Source of the DNA: JACPVF01 sp964502095
GTDB lineage: Bacteria > Chloroflexota > Anaerolineae > Anaerolineales > Villigracilaceae
Length of the DNA stretch: 64,000 nucleotides
Direction of reading: 5' to 3'
Assembly (NCBI GenBank): GCA_964502095.1
Contig: CAZCUF010000001.1
Span: forward strand, 248,001 to 312,000
Shown: positions 41,928 through 50,438 of the stretch, piece by piece
How positions within the stretch are numbered: the first letter of the stretch is position 1
Layout of the letters: each line of letters begins with the position of its first letter
The notes under the pieces: generated by a model
Database searches by the model: none
What the model was told of the DNA's origin: nothing
What the model saw: the letters and a program-made list of their open reading frames with translations, nothing else
Position numbers and translations under genes: made by a program

Positions 41928-42962
41928 ATGAAAGCCATGCTTTTACGCGAGACGAATTCCCTCGCTTCCAACCCCGCCCCGCTCCTGCTTGCCGATCTAC
42001 CGGAGCCTTCTCTCGCTGACGGTGAAATCCTGATTCGCCTGTCGCGCTGTGGAGTCTGTCACACCGAGTTGGACGAGATCGAGGGCCGCACGCCTCCGCC
42101 GCATTTGCCGGTGGTGCTGGGACATCAAGCGGTGGGCATCGTTGCGGACGCGGCGCGGGATTCCCAAATCAGGGCAGGCGCGCGCGTAGGCGTGGCGTGG
42201 ATCTTCTCCGCCTGCGGCCATTGCGACTTTTGCAAACGCGGCTTCGAGAATTTGTGCGCGGACTTCCGCGCCACCGGCCGCGACGTGGATGGCGGTTACG
42301 CCGAATACATGAAAGTCCGCGCGGACTTCGCACACCCGATTCCCGAGTCGCTTTCAGATTCGGAAGCCGCGCCGCTGTTGTGCGCGGGCGCGGTGGGCTA
42401 CCGCGCTTTGAAGCTGGCAAACCTGCGAGACGGTCAATCGCTGGGGTTGATGGGCTTCGGCGGTTCGAATCATTTGGTATTGAAGATGGCGCGTTATAAA
42501 TATCCCAAGTCGGATATTTTCGTGTTCAGCCGTAACGCTGGCGAAAGAGAATTTGCCCTTTCGCTGGGCGCGGCCTGGGCGGGCGCGATCGATCAGAATC
42601 CGCCGTCAGAGTTGAACGCGGCCATAGATACAACGCCGGTTTGGGGTCCGGTTTTGGAAGCGTTGAAATATATCCAGCCCGGCGGACGCGTGGTCGTCAA
42701 TGGCATCCGCAAGGAAGAGGCGGATAAAAACGTCTTGTTGAACTGGGATTATCCGTCGCAATTGTGGATGGAAAAGGAACTCAAGAGCGTGGCGAATGTG
42801 ACGCGCGCGGATGTGCGCGAGTTTCTACAGCTGGCCGCGCAGGCAAACATCAAACCGGAATTTCAGGAATATGAATTGAAAGATGCAAACCATGCTTTGC
42901 TGGAAATGAAACAGGGAAAGATTCGCGGCGCAAAAGTATTGCGAATAACAGACACCAAATAA
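41928..42962 (+). CDS. Zinc-dependent alcohol dehydrogenase
   Basis: This 344-residue medium-chain dehydrogenase oxidises alcohols with NAD(P). The catalytic zinc ligands fit Cys42 in RCGVCHTE and His67 in LGHQAVG; a structural zinc site is present with CGHCDFCKRGFENLC near residue 90-105. The nucleotide-binding Rossmann motif reads GLMGFGGSNHLVLK, slightly changed from GxGxxG. It lies 28 bases after upp and 30 bases before the selenomethyltransferase, so the three may be co-transcribed. Confidence 0.92.
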   Translation: MKAMLLRETNSLASNPAPLLLADLPEPSLADGEILIRLSRCGVCHTELDEIEGRTPPPHLPVVLGHQAVGIVADAARDSQIRAGARVGVAWIFSACGHCDFCKRGFENLCADFRATGRDVDGGYAEYMKVRADFAHPIPESLSDSEAAPLLCAGAVGYRALKLANLRDGQSLGLMGFGGSNHLVLKMARYKYPKSDIFVFSRNAGEREFALSLGAAWAGAIDQNPPSELNAAIDTTPVWGPVLEALKYIQPGGRVVVNGIRKEEADKNVLLNWDYPSQLWMEKELKSVANVTRADVREFLQLAAQANIKPEFQEYELKDANHALLEMKQGKIRGAKVLRITDTK

Positions 42963-42992
42963 CGAACTTGAATCGGGAAAGAAAAACTGTTA

Positions 42993-43733
42993 ATGTCTCT
43001 CGTTAAAGACCCTGAACGGACTGAAACCAAAATCCTGCATAGATACGCGGACTTCAAAGGCAAGCGCGTGCTGGAGATCGGCTGTGGCGATGGACGGCTG
43101 ACGTGGAAATATGTGCGCGAGGCGAAAGGCGTCACAGCCATGGACCTTGAAATGCAGGATCTGCGCCTGGCTTGCGCGGATCGCCCATCCGATTTGAGCG
43201 ATAACGTTACCTTTCTGTGCGCCGATTCGATTCATTTGCCGTTTCAAAAAGAAAAATTCGATCTCGCGGTGCTGGCCTGGTCGCTCTGATGCATCGCGCA
43301 GGAGGGCATGGTTCATGCCCTAAGAGAAGTTCACCGCGTGCTCGCGCCGAACGGAATCCTGATCGATCTGCGCCCGCTGGATGAACGCTGGCCTGTGGAA
43401 ATCGCCTCAGCGCGCGCGACGCAACAGGTGGGGCGCCTGATCGATTCGGAATTGGCCGTGGAAAGCGATCTGGCTTCGAATCGGGCCGTGGAACAAGCCG
43501 CGGCAGAGCGATTGTTCGTCAGGGAAAAAGAAGAAACCTTTCCGCTCTTTTATTATTGGGATACTCCCAACGAAATGCAGACTTTCATCCATGAGGAATG
43601 GGAGGACTTCAACAAACTCGATGAATCCGTGATACAGGCCGTACGTTCGGCCTGGGCTGTGGCCGACGCCGACAGCCGCGTGCGCTTGCGAATAAAAATG
43701 CTGATCGCACGCTGGAAAAAGATTCAATCATAG
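42993..43733 (+). CDS. Class I SAM-dependent methyltransferase, selenoprotein (Sec at UGA)
   Basis: Read from the ATG at 42993 through the in-frame TGA at 43287-43289, this is a 246-residue Rossmann-fold methyltransferase. The SAM-binding motif VLEIGCGDGRLTWKY lies near residues 28-42, with CADSIHLPF near 75. The TGA (residue 99) is in LAVLAWSLUCIAQEG, after motif II, where related enzymes carry Cys (SWSLCC). The frame continues with MVHALREVHRVLAPNG, the helix and strand that complete the methyltransferase fold. A perfect hairpin lies 14-32 bases after the TGA. No frameshift is needed. Substrate unknown; Sec-Cys pairs suggest a redox or metalloid role. Confidence 0.86.
43287..43321 (+). promoter_or_regulatory. 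Candidate bacterial SECIS of the methyltransferase gene
   Basis: After the TGA (43287-43289), a perfect 8-bp stem AGGGCATG (43303-43310) / CATGCCCT (43314-43321) closes a GTT loop. The loop lies about 22-24 bases past the TGA, within the spacing used by bacterial SECIS elements, and its GU recalls the SelB-contacting bases. Confidence 0.75.
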
Positions 43734-43739
43734 CGTTGA

Positions 43740-43768
43740 TTGAAAAATCCTCCGATTGTTGATATACT
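43740..43768 (+). promoter_or_regulatory. Sigma70-type promoter before the GT4 gene
   Basis: TTGAAA (43740-43745) and TATACT (43763-43768) are separated by 17 bases. The expected transcription start lies near 43775, about 35 bases before the terminator-like hairpin at 43809. Confidence 0.7.
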
Positions 43769-43808
43769 AAATTCGAACTTCCAAGGCGGGATGACACTCT
43801 GGCGATAC

Positions 43809-43841
43809 GGAGATTGTCAATGGACAATCTCCTTTTTATTT
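43809..43841 (+). terminator. Strong terminator hairpin in the GT4 leader
   Basis: A perfect 10-bp stem (GGAGATTGTC / GACAATCTCC) with an AATG loop is followed by TTTTTATTT. It lies between the promoter at 43740-43768 and the GT4 start at 43853, so most transcripts would stop after about 65 bases unless the hairpin is regulated. Confidence 0.8.
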
Positions 43842-43852
43842 CTATGATGACG

Positions 43853-45079
43853 ATGAATAAACCTACGATTGCCCTTCTTCATTATTCAGCGCCGCCTGTT
43901 GTGGGCGGCGTGGAAAGCGTACTCGGACATCACGCGCGTTTAATGGCCGATGACGGCTGTTCTGTGCGCATTCTGGCCGCGCGCGGCGAACAGACCGACT
44001 CGCGCGTAGACTTTGTGTCTCTGCCAAAAATCGATTCGATGAATCCGCAAGTGTTGGAGATCAAAGCCAAACTCGACGGAGGCGTTGTTCCGTCGGAATT
44101 CGAAAGCCTGCGCGGTGAGATTCAGCGCGAACTCGAATCCGCGCTGAAAGGCGTTGACATTTTAATCGCGCACAACGTCTGCTCATTGAATAAGAATCTG
44201 GCGCTCACAGCGGCGCTTTATGAACTCCATCGAAACTCGAAGCCGCCGCGCTTGATTCTATGGCATCACGATCTGGCCTGGACCACGCCGCGTTATCGCC
44301 GCGAATTGCACGACGGCTATCCCTGGGATTTGCTTCGTACAGCCTGGCCCGGCGCGCTACAGGTGACGATCTCGAAATTGCGCCAGCGCGAGTTGAGCAA
44401 ACTGATGCAGATTCCGCTCGAGTCCATTCACATCGCGCCGAACGGCGTGGACCGCGAATCGTTTCTTAAACTTGAAGCGCAGACTCTCGAACTCAGCCGC
44501 CAGATGAAACTCGACTCCGCCGCGCCGCTGTTGCTGTTGCCGGTCCGCCTGACGCGGCGCAAAAATATCGAGCTGGCCCTGCGCGCGCTGGCTGAATTGC
44601 GCAAGGATCTTCCGCAAGCCATGCTGGTCGTCACTGGGCCGGCCGGTCCGCACAACCCGGCCAACATCGAATACCGCAAAAATCTTTTAGCCCTGCGAGA
44701 TGAACTCGGCCTGCGCGGCGCGGCGCATTTCGTCAGCGAATATTCGGATGAGTTTCTGCCCGATGCGGTCGTCGCCGATTTTTATCGTTTCGCCGATGCG
44801 TTGATTCTGCCCAGCCGCGAAGAAGGTTTCGGCATTCCATTGATCGAAGCGGCCTTCAGCCATCTGCCGGTCTTTTGCGCGGATATTCCGTCCCTGCGCG
44901 AATTAGGCGGCGAGGAAACTTTTTTCTTCTCGCCGGATGACGTGCCCGCGCAGGTGGCGGCCTTGATCGCCGATTATTTCCGAACCGATCCCGTCTTCCA
45001 TTTCTCCGCCCGCATCCGCGAGACGTTCACCTGGAACGCCGTTTATTCGAAATTTATTACGCCGCTATTACAACCATGA
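43853..45079 (+). CDS. GT4-family glycosyltransferase
   Basis: This 408-residue glycosyltransferase has the GT-B layout of family 4: an N-terminal donor-side motif region GGVESVLGHH, a middle RLTRRKNIELALRALAEL, and a C-terminal PSREEGFGIPLIEAAFSHLP with the E-x7-E retaining motif (EEGFGIPLIE). It should transfer a sugar from a nucleotide donor. The start at 43853 is preferred because it opens MNKPTIALLHYS; the frame is open upstream through the terminator hairpin. It overlaps the next gene by 4 bases. The next gene is a GpgS-like enzyme, suggesting a glucosylglycerate or related pathway. Confidence 0.9.
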   Translation: MNKPTIALLHYSAPPVVGGVESVLGHHARLMADDGCSVRILAARGEQTDSRVDFVSLPKIDSMNPQVLEIKAKLDGGVVPSEFESLRGEIQRELESALKGVDILIAHNVCSLNKNLALTAALYELHRNSKPPRLILWHHDLAWTTPRYRRELHDGYPWDLLRTAWPGALQVTISKLRQRELSKLMQIPLESIHIAPNGVDRESFLKLEAQTLELSRQMKLDSAAPLLLLPVRLTRRKNIELALRALAELRKDLPQAMLVVTGPAGPHNPANIEYRKNLLALRDELGLRGAAHFVSEYSDEFLPDAVVADFYRFADALILPSREEGFGIPLIEAAFSHLPVFCADIPSLRELGGEETFFFSPDDVPAQVAALIADYFRTDPVFHFSARIRETFTWNAVYSKFITPLLQP

Positions 45080-46875
45080 ACCCGAGAAAATTCAAGCCCA
45101 TTCGCACGGCCCTTGTGCCCATCTGTTCCGACTGCGACAACCGCGCCGCCGTCACTGCCGCGCGCTGGATGGCCGATGAAGTTATTTTGGTGGGGTTGGT
45201 CAAGGTCGAGGATGAAGCGGCTTTAAGCCGGGCCACATTGGAGGCGCGCAAAGTCCGCCGTCAAATGGAAGGACTGCGCGGCGAGGGAGTTCGCGTCCGC
45301 GTGCGCGTGCGCGTTTCACCCAATCCGTGGGCCGAATTGCAAAATGTGGTCACTGTGGAAAAACCGGACCTGCTGGTTTTCAAAGCGCAATTTTTATTGG
45401 ACGAATTGGGAGTCACACTGAACGAAGTGCTGGCGCATCCGCCCTGTGACATGGCGCTGGTCCACGGCAATTTACAGTCGCCGCCCTTGCGCGTTCTCGT
45501 GCCGGTACGCGGCGGCCCCTACGCGGAGCTTGCTTTGCGCGTTGGGTTGAGCCTGCATTCCAAACAGCTCACCGCTTTGCATTTGCACTATCCCGACCAA
45601 ACCAACACCGACGCGCCCTTTCGCGGCTTGAAACAGGTGCTTCAGCGCATGCCCGAGGTGGAAACGCGCGAAGCCGCCACCAGCGACCCGGCGCAGACCA
45701 TTTTGGACGAAAGCAAAAACGCGGATGTGATCGTGATCGGCTCCACTGCGCGCAGAGACGCCAACGCCACGCTCGGCACGGTGGCAGACCGGCTCTTGCA
45801 TGCATCGTCCGCTCCGGTGATCGTGGTGCAAACCAGGCGATCCATGCCAGCCGCGCAATTCGACGAAAGCGCCGGCGCGCAGGCCATTTCGATTCTGGTG
45901 GATAAATGGTTCGCGGAAAACACCTTTCACGCCCACGAGTTCACCGATATGGATCGCATGCTGGCATTGAAGCGCGAACAGAAAGTAACCATCAGCCTGG
46001 CCCTGCCCGCATTGAACGAAGAGTTAACCGTCGGTAAAGTCATTCGAACGGTGAAAACAGCCTTGATGGACGACGCGCCCCTGCTCGATGAGATTGTACT
46101 GATCGATTCCGATTCCACCGACCGCACGCGCGAGATCGCCGGAGAATTTGGCCTGCCCGTTTACATTCATCAGCAAATCCTGCCGAAACTGGGAGCGCGC
46201 CCCGGCAAAGGTGAAGCGTTGTGGAAAAGCCTGCTGGTCACCAAAGGCGATATTTTAGTCTGGATCGACACCGACATCGTCAACATCAATCCCGCGTTCG
46301 TGTACGGCATTCTCGGCCCGCTGTTGCTCATGCCGCATATTCAATTTGTAAAAGGCTTTTACCGCCGACCGCTCAAAGTGGGTGAAAAGACTCAAGCCGG
46401 CGGCGGAGGGCGCGTTACCGAACTGACCGCGCGTCCGCTATTGAATTTGTTCTATCCCGAACTCTCCGGCGTGTTGCAACCGCTCTCCGGCGAATACGGC
46501 GGACGCCGCCGCGCGCTCGAACAACTTCCGTTCTTCTCCGGCTACGGCGTAGAGACCGGCCTGCTGATCGACATCTTCGAAAAGTATGGCCTGAACGCCA
46601 TCGCCCAGGTGGACTTGATGGAACGCGTCCATCATAACCAGCCGCTCGAAGCGCTCAGCAAAATGTCGTTTGCAATTCTACAGGCCGTGATTCGCAAACT
46701 CGAGTCGCGTTTGAATCGTCCCCTGCTCGAAGAAGTCAACAAATCCATGAAATTGATTCGTTACAAGGATGGAAACTACTCGCTGGACGTGGAAGATATT
46801 ATCGAACGCGAACGTCCGCCGATGATCGAAATCCCCGAATATCAGGAAAAACTCAACGCTTCACGCGGGGCCTGA
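45076..46875 (+). CDS. Glucosyl-3-phosphoglycerate synthase fused to universal stress domain
   Basis: The 599-residue protein has two parts. Residues about 1-280 look like tandem universal-stress (UspA-like) domains; the second has the ATP-binding type motif GSTARRDANATLGTVADRLL (about residues 221-240). Residues about 295-599 are a GT81-type glycosyltransferase of the GpgS group: LPALNEELTVGKVI, IDSDSTDRT, WIDTDIVNINP (the DxD) and the GYGVETGLLIDIFEKYGL region. GpgS makes glucosyl-3-phosphoglycerate, precursor of the compatible solute glucosylglycerate. It overlaps the GT4 gene by 4 bases. Confidence 0.88.
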   Translation: MNPRKFKPIRTALVPICSDCDNRAAVTAARWMADEVILVGLVKVEDEAALSRATLEARKVRRQMEGLRGEGVRVRVRVRVSPNPWAELQNVVTVEKPDLLVFKAQFLLDELGVTLNEVLAHPPCDMALVHGNLQSPPLRVLVPVRGGPYAELALRVGLSLHSKQLTALHLHYPDQTNTDAPFRGLKQVLQRMPEVETREAATSDPAQTILDESKNADVIVIGSTARRDANATLGTVADRLLHASSAPVIVVQTRRSMPAAQFDESAGAQAISILVDKWFAENTFHAHEFTDMDRMLALKREQKVTISLALPALNEELTVGKVIRTVKTALMDDAPLLDEIVLIDSDSTDRTREIAGEFGLPVYIHQQILPKLGARPGKGEALWKSLLVTKGDILVWIDTDIVNINPAFVYGILGPLLLMPHIQFVKGFYRRPLKVGEKTQAGGGGRVTELTARPLLNLFYPELSGVLQPLSGEYGGRRRALEQLPFFSGYGVETGLLIDIFEKYGLNAIAQVDLMERVHHNQPLEALSKMSFAILQAVIRKLESRLNRPLLEEVNKSMKLIRYKDGNYSLDVEDIIERERPPMIEIPEYQEKLNASRGA

Positions 46876-46908
46876 GGCCGGTCCCGTTTCTCGATCATTA
46901 CCCCGCCC

Positions 46909-47667
46909 TCAGGCCACATCCACCCCGCTGAAACGCGCCAGCGCGCGATGAAGGGCGAGCGCCGGCAAAATGACCACCACATGCACTACCGAACTTAATC
47001 CAAAGATCAACGCCACGGAACGCAGAAAATCGTTCAGCCACGGCGCGATGTTCGCCAGCATCCAGGGGCCCGCGCCGGCAAAAAACGCCAGCGCGAGGAT
47101 GAACGCGGTCAACAACCCGAGCGGAAGCCAGGCGTGCCGGTCCGACTCGGACGGCATCATCGTACTGCTCACCACGAAAGTGAGATAAAACCAAAGCGGG
47201 AAATCTTTGACCTGTGGAAGCATCGAAATACCCAGCCAGAATAAATTGAAATTCGCCGTGCGCAGTACGTCCCACAAGGGCAGGAGATCGATCTGATACA
47301 GGGCGATGTATGCCACGCATAACCCGCCGCTGATAATGGGCGCCGCGCCGATCAGCGCATCGCGCGCCCAATCCGTTTGGACGGTTTCCACATAACCGAG
47401 CCTGAGATTTCCGTTTGGCATGGCGCGTGGAATCAACGAAAAGCCGCCCGTCCGCACGCCCAGCAACTTCGCCATCAAAAAATGACTCAGCTCATGCAAA
47501 AAGACTCCGGGGAAGAACAGAATCGAAAACATCCCCATCGTCAGCGCGGGATTACGCGTGAGAATCAAAAAGACGGCCTGAATTTCGCGATGCAGAATAC
47601 GCTGAAGAAATACCAGCGCCAGCAAAGTGAGCAGAAACCAGAACAGGCCGTCGAAGGGAAAGGACAT
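46909..47667 (-). CDS. M50-like membrane metalloprotease
   Basis: This 252-residue membrane protein has five to six hydrophobic segments. The HExxH motif HELSH lies at residues 58-62, in a hydrophobic helix, as in site-2-protease type M50 enzymes. The usual second motif (a PDG near the third zinc ligand) is not clear, so catalysis is uncertain. It is the last gene of the glycolytic block on the minus strand, about 69 bases after tpiA. It could cleave a membrane-bound regulator. Confidence 0.75.
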   Translation of the reverse strand: MSFPFDGLFWFLLTLLALVFLQRILHREIQAVFLILTRNPALTMGMFSILFFPGVFLHELSHFLMAKLLGVRTGGFSLIPRAMPNGNLRLGYVETVQTDWARDALIGAAPIISGGLCVAYIALYQIDLLPLWDVLRTANFNLFWLGISMLPQVKDFPLWFYLTFVVSSTMMPSESDRHAWLPLGLLTAFILALAFFAGAGPWMLANIAPWLNDFLRSVALIFGLSSVVHVVVILPALALHRALARFSGVDVA

Positions 47668-47736
47668 GAAGACGATGGATCCGCAGATCGCATAGATTTT
47701 GCGAAATTCGTGAACGCCCTGCGTTCGATTCTTTTT

Positions 47737-48498
47737 TTATGTTCCAACCGCCGCGCGCGTAATGGCGACGAATTCATCCGCTTTCAAGCTCGCGCCGCCC
47801 ACCAGCGCCCCGTCAATTTCGGACTGGCCGAAGAACTCGGCCGCGTTGGCCGCGGTGACCGAGCCGCCGTATAACACGCGTATGGATCGAGCCGCATCGC
47901 TCCCAAATATTTCGGCCAGCGGGCCGCGCACGTACTCCCCGATCACCTGGTTGGCGTTCTCACTGCTGGAAGCGCGGCCGGTGCCAATCGCCCAGACCGG
48001 TTCATAGGCGATGACCAGGCGCGGCGCGAAGGCGGGGTCCACGTCAGCGAGGCCGGCGCGTATTTGACGCGTGACCACTTCACGGGTCTGGTTGGATTCG
48101 TACTGGGCGAGCGTCTCCCCTACGCACACAATCGGAGTCAGATCGAACTTTTGCGCGGCGTGAATCTTTTTATTCACAGTTTCATCCGTTTCGCCGAAAT
48201 AGGCGCGGCGTTCCGAATGACCGACGATCACGTATCCGCAAAACTCCTTGACCATCAACGGCGAGACCTCGCCGGTAAAGGCGCCTTTTTCCTCCCAATA
48301 CATATTCTGCGCGCCGAGGCCAATATCCGTGCCCACGAGCAGGGCTGAGACGGCCACCAGCGAAGGGAACGGAGGGCAAAGCACTTTTTCCACGCCGCGA
48401 ATTTCGCGCAGGTCCGCATTCATCTTGAAGACCAGTTCGCGCGCCTCCGCAATGTTCTTGTTCATCTTCCAGTTTCCGGCAACAAAAGGAGTTCTCAT
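47737..48498 (-). CDS. tpiA: Triosephosphate isomerase
   Basis: This 253-residue enzyme interconverts dihydroxyacetone phosphate and glyceraldehyde 3-phosphate. It shows the family start MRTPFVAGNWKMNKN, the catalytic His in VIVGHSERR, the Glu in AYEPVWAIGTGRAS, and the phosphate loop GGSVTAANAAE. The ATG at 48498 is preferred over an upstream start at 48549 that would run into the kinase. It lies 5 bases after the kinase stop, in the order kinase-tpiA-protease. Confidence 0.97.
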   Translation of the reverse strand: MRTPFVAGNWKMNKNIAEARELVFKMNADLREIRGVEKVLCPPFPSLVAVSALLVGTDIGLGAQNMYWEEKGAFTGEVSPLMVKEFCGYVIVGHSERRAYFGETDETVNKKIHAAQKFDLTPIVCVGETLAQYESNQTREVVTRQIRAGLADVDPAFAPRLVIAYEPVWAIGTGRASSSENANQVIGEYVRGPLAEIFGSDAARSIRVLYGGSVTAANAAEFFGQSEIDGALVGGASLKADEFVAITRAAVGT

Positions 48499-48503
48499 GG
48501 TTT

Positions 48504-50312
48504 TTACGGCAGTTGATTGATGGTATTGTCCGCCAGCGTACGCAACCAATCGGGCGTACTCAAATCGGACGAAAGAATGGTGAGCAGTTGACGGGCTTCT
48601 GCAATGCGCCCGTCTTTAATGTCAATCTCGGCTTCGAGCATCACGGAAAGCGGAAAGTCCGGTTTCAAGCGTTTGACCTGATTCAACGCCAGGCGCGCGT
48701 CTTCGATGTTGCCGTGGTAGAGGGCAAAACGTCCGCGCACTGCCAGTCCAGTGGGCTGGTCGGTGCGTTCAATCGAGTCGAACGGCAGGTACACCGGCAG
48801 TTCCGGATTCATGGCCGCTTTATAGGCGGCTTCTTGAAAATGATTCAAAGCATCTTGCGGTACGCCTCCCAACGGATACGTACGAATCACGCGCAAGTAC
48901 AAGGCCGCAGAAGCCACCCAGGCTTCGCGGCTGGAGAACTCAAGCGCGGCTTTTTCGAGGAAGTTTCGATCCTGCCCGGCCTGGTCGGAAACTTGCAAAA
49001 GAGTCTCGTATGCCTGACGCGGCAAATGGGCGTCCCAATACGCTTCCGACAAAGCCAACAGCGCGTCCGGGTCATTCGGGTTTTGCGACACTTGTTGCTG
49101 TGCAGTGGCCACCGCAGGCGGAAGCGGAGGCGCGGGCGTAAGAGTCGGCAAAGCCGAGGCGGGCTGAATTTGAGTCGCGGCCAGGGTGGGCGGCGGAAGA
49201 GTTGCAGTCAGCGACTCGGTGGCGTGAGTTGGCCTGAGGTTCGCGGGCAGGTTCTTGTTCAGGCGGCCGTTACGAAATGCGACAAACCCGAACAGGCAAC
49301 ACAGGACGATCACACCTCCCCCGGCGATGAACATCCAGGGCGAGGTGCGCTTCTTGGCGCGGACCTGTTTGGCGGCCACCGTTTCGAGGCGTTCATCCGC
49401 TTTGGAGGCTTGAGGCGCAGATGCGACCTTTGAAACGGGAACAGGTTTCGGCAGAGTCAGAGCCGTGCCTTGCATCGGAACGCCCGCCGTATCCCAGGCT
49501 TGCTTGAAGGCCCGGGCCATCGAATCCACGCTGTCATAGCGATCGGCGCGTTCCTTCGACAGGGCTTTCAACAAAACACGTTCCACGCTTTCCGGCACTT
49601 TGGGATTCACGGCGCGCGGCATGGGCAGAGGCGAATAAATATGATCGTGGATGATCGAAAACGGCGTATCGGCGTTGAACGGAACCTGACCGACGACCAA
49701 CTCATACAGCATGACGCCGAACGAATAAATATCGGTGCCTTCGTCGAGGTCCTTTTTGCCCATGGCCTGCTCGGGCGAAATGTATTGCGGCGTACCCATG
49801 ATCGAATCGGAGGAGAGAGTCGATTCGCCCGCCTGCGCGATGCGCGCCAAACCGAAATCCGCCAGATACATCGTGCCGTCGGTGGCGATCAATACGTTCG
49901 ACGGTTTAATATCGCGGTGCAAGATGCCCTGCTTGTGCGCGTACGCCAGCGCCGAGCCGACCGAATCGACCACTTTTTGAATCTCTTCGGAAGATAACGG
50001 CCCGCGTCCGATACGAGCCTTGAGCGTTTCGCCCTCGATGAACTTCATCACCAGATATGGGCGATGCTCATGTTCGGCATAATCATAAACCGGCACAATA
50101 TGCGGGTGTTCGAGCTTCGCCACCACGCGCGCTTCACGCTGGAAACGCAATTCAAATGTTTTATCTTCGCTAAAGGCCGGGTGCAAAACTTTCAACGCCA
50201 CATAGCGGTCCAGCGCGGCGTGATAGGCCTTGTAAACGGTAGCCATACCGCCCTGACCCAGTTGTTCGGTAATACGATAGGGACCAATGTTTTCGCCGAT
50301 ATTGAATGTCAT
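48504..50312 (-). CDS. Membrane-anchored Ser/Thr protein kinase with TPR-like exterior
   Basis: This 602-residue kinase has an N-terminal Hanks-type domain (about residues 10-270): glycine loop GQGGMATVYKA, catalytic HRDIKPSN and DFGLA, and APE-like SPEQAMG. A juxtamembrane linker precedes one membrane helix (about 327-347), then a Thr/Pro-rich linker and TPR-like repeats (about 405-590) outside. Such PknB-like kinases respond to envelope or nutrient signals. It lies between pgk and tpiA in a glycolytic gene block. Confidence 0.93.
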   Translation of the reverse strand: MTFNIGENIGPYRITEQLGQGGMATVYKAYHAALDRYVALKVLHPAFSEDKTFELRFQREARVVAKLEHPHIVPVYDYAEHEHRPYLVMKFIEGETLKARIGRGPLSSEEIQKVVDSVGSALAYAHKQGILHRDIKPSNVLIATDGTMYLADFGLARIAQAGESTLSSDSIMGTPQYISPEQAMGKKDLDEGTDIYSFGVMLYELVVGQVPFNADTPFSIIHDHIYSPLPMPRAVNPKVPESVERVLLKALSKERADRYDSVDSMARAFKQAWDTAGVPMQGTALTLPKPVPVSKVASAPQASKADERLETVAAKQVRAKKRTSPWMFIAGGGVIVLCCLFGFVAFRNGRLNKNLPANLRPTHATESLTATLPPPTLAATQIQPASALPTLTPAPPLPPAVATAQQQVSQNPNDPDALLALSEAYWDAHLPRQAYETLLQVSDQAGQDRNFLEKAALEFSSREAWVASAALYLRVIRTYPLGGVPQDALNHFQEAAYKAAMNPELPVYLPFDSIERTDQPTGLAVRGRFALYHGNIEDARLALNQVKRLKPDFPLSVMLEAEIDIKDGRIAEARQLLTILSSDLSTPDWLRTLADNTINQLP

Positions 50313-50388
50313 CTTACCTCTGGCCGATTAACTGCCCCATATTGTACTTGACAAACGCCTGCACGCCCATCATCCAATGGTTGCATTG

Positions 50389-50424
50389 AAATTAAATTAA
50401 AGCAGGGAGTCCGATCTCCCTGCT
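50389..50424 (-). terminator. Terminator after pgk
   Basis: A 9-bp stem (AGCAGGGAG / CTCCCTGCT) with a six-base loop is followed by TTAATTTAATTT on the minus strand, 15 bases past the pgk stop. Confidence 0.85.
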
Positions 50425-50438
50425 TGCAAAAAAATCCG

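Noticed and set aside
42993..43733. Reading the methyltransferase as a frameshift or pseudogene
   Set aside because: The frame does not change across the TGA, only one codon is affected, both halves belong to one fold, and a SECIS-like hairpin follows. A sequencing error remains possible but is less likely.
46869..46908. Terminator between the GpgS fusion and the M50-like gene
   Set aside because: GCCTGAGG and CCTCAGGC are inverted but separated by about 24 bases with no T-tract; too weak to list.
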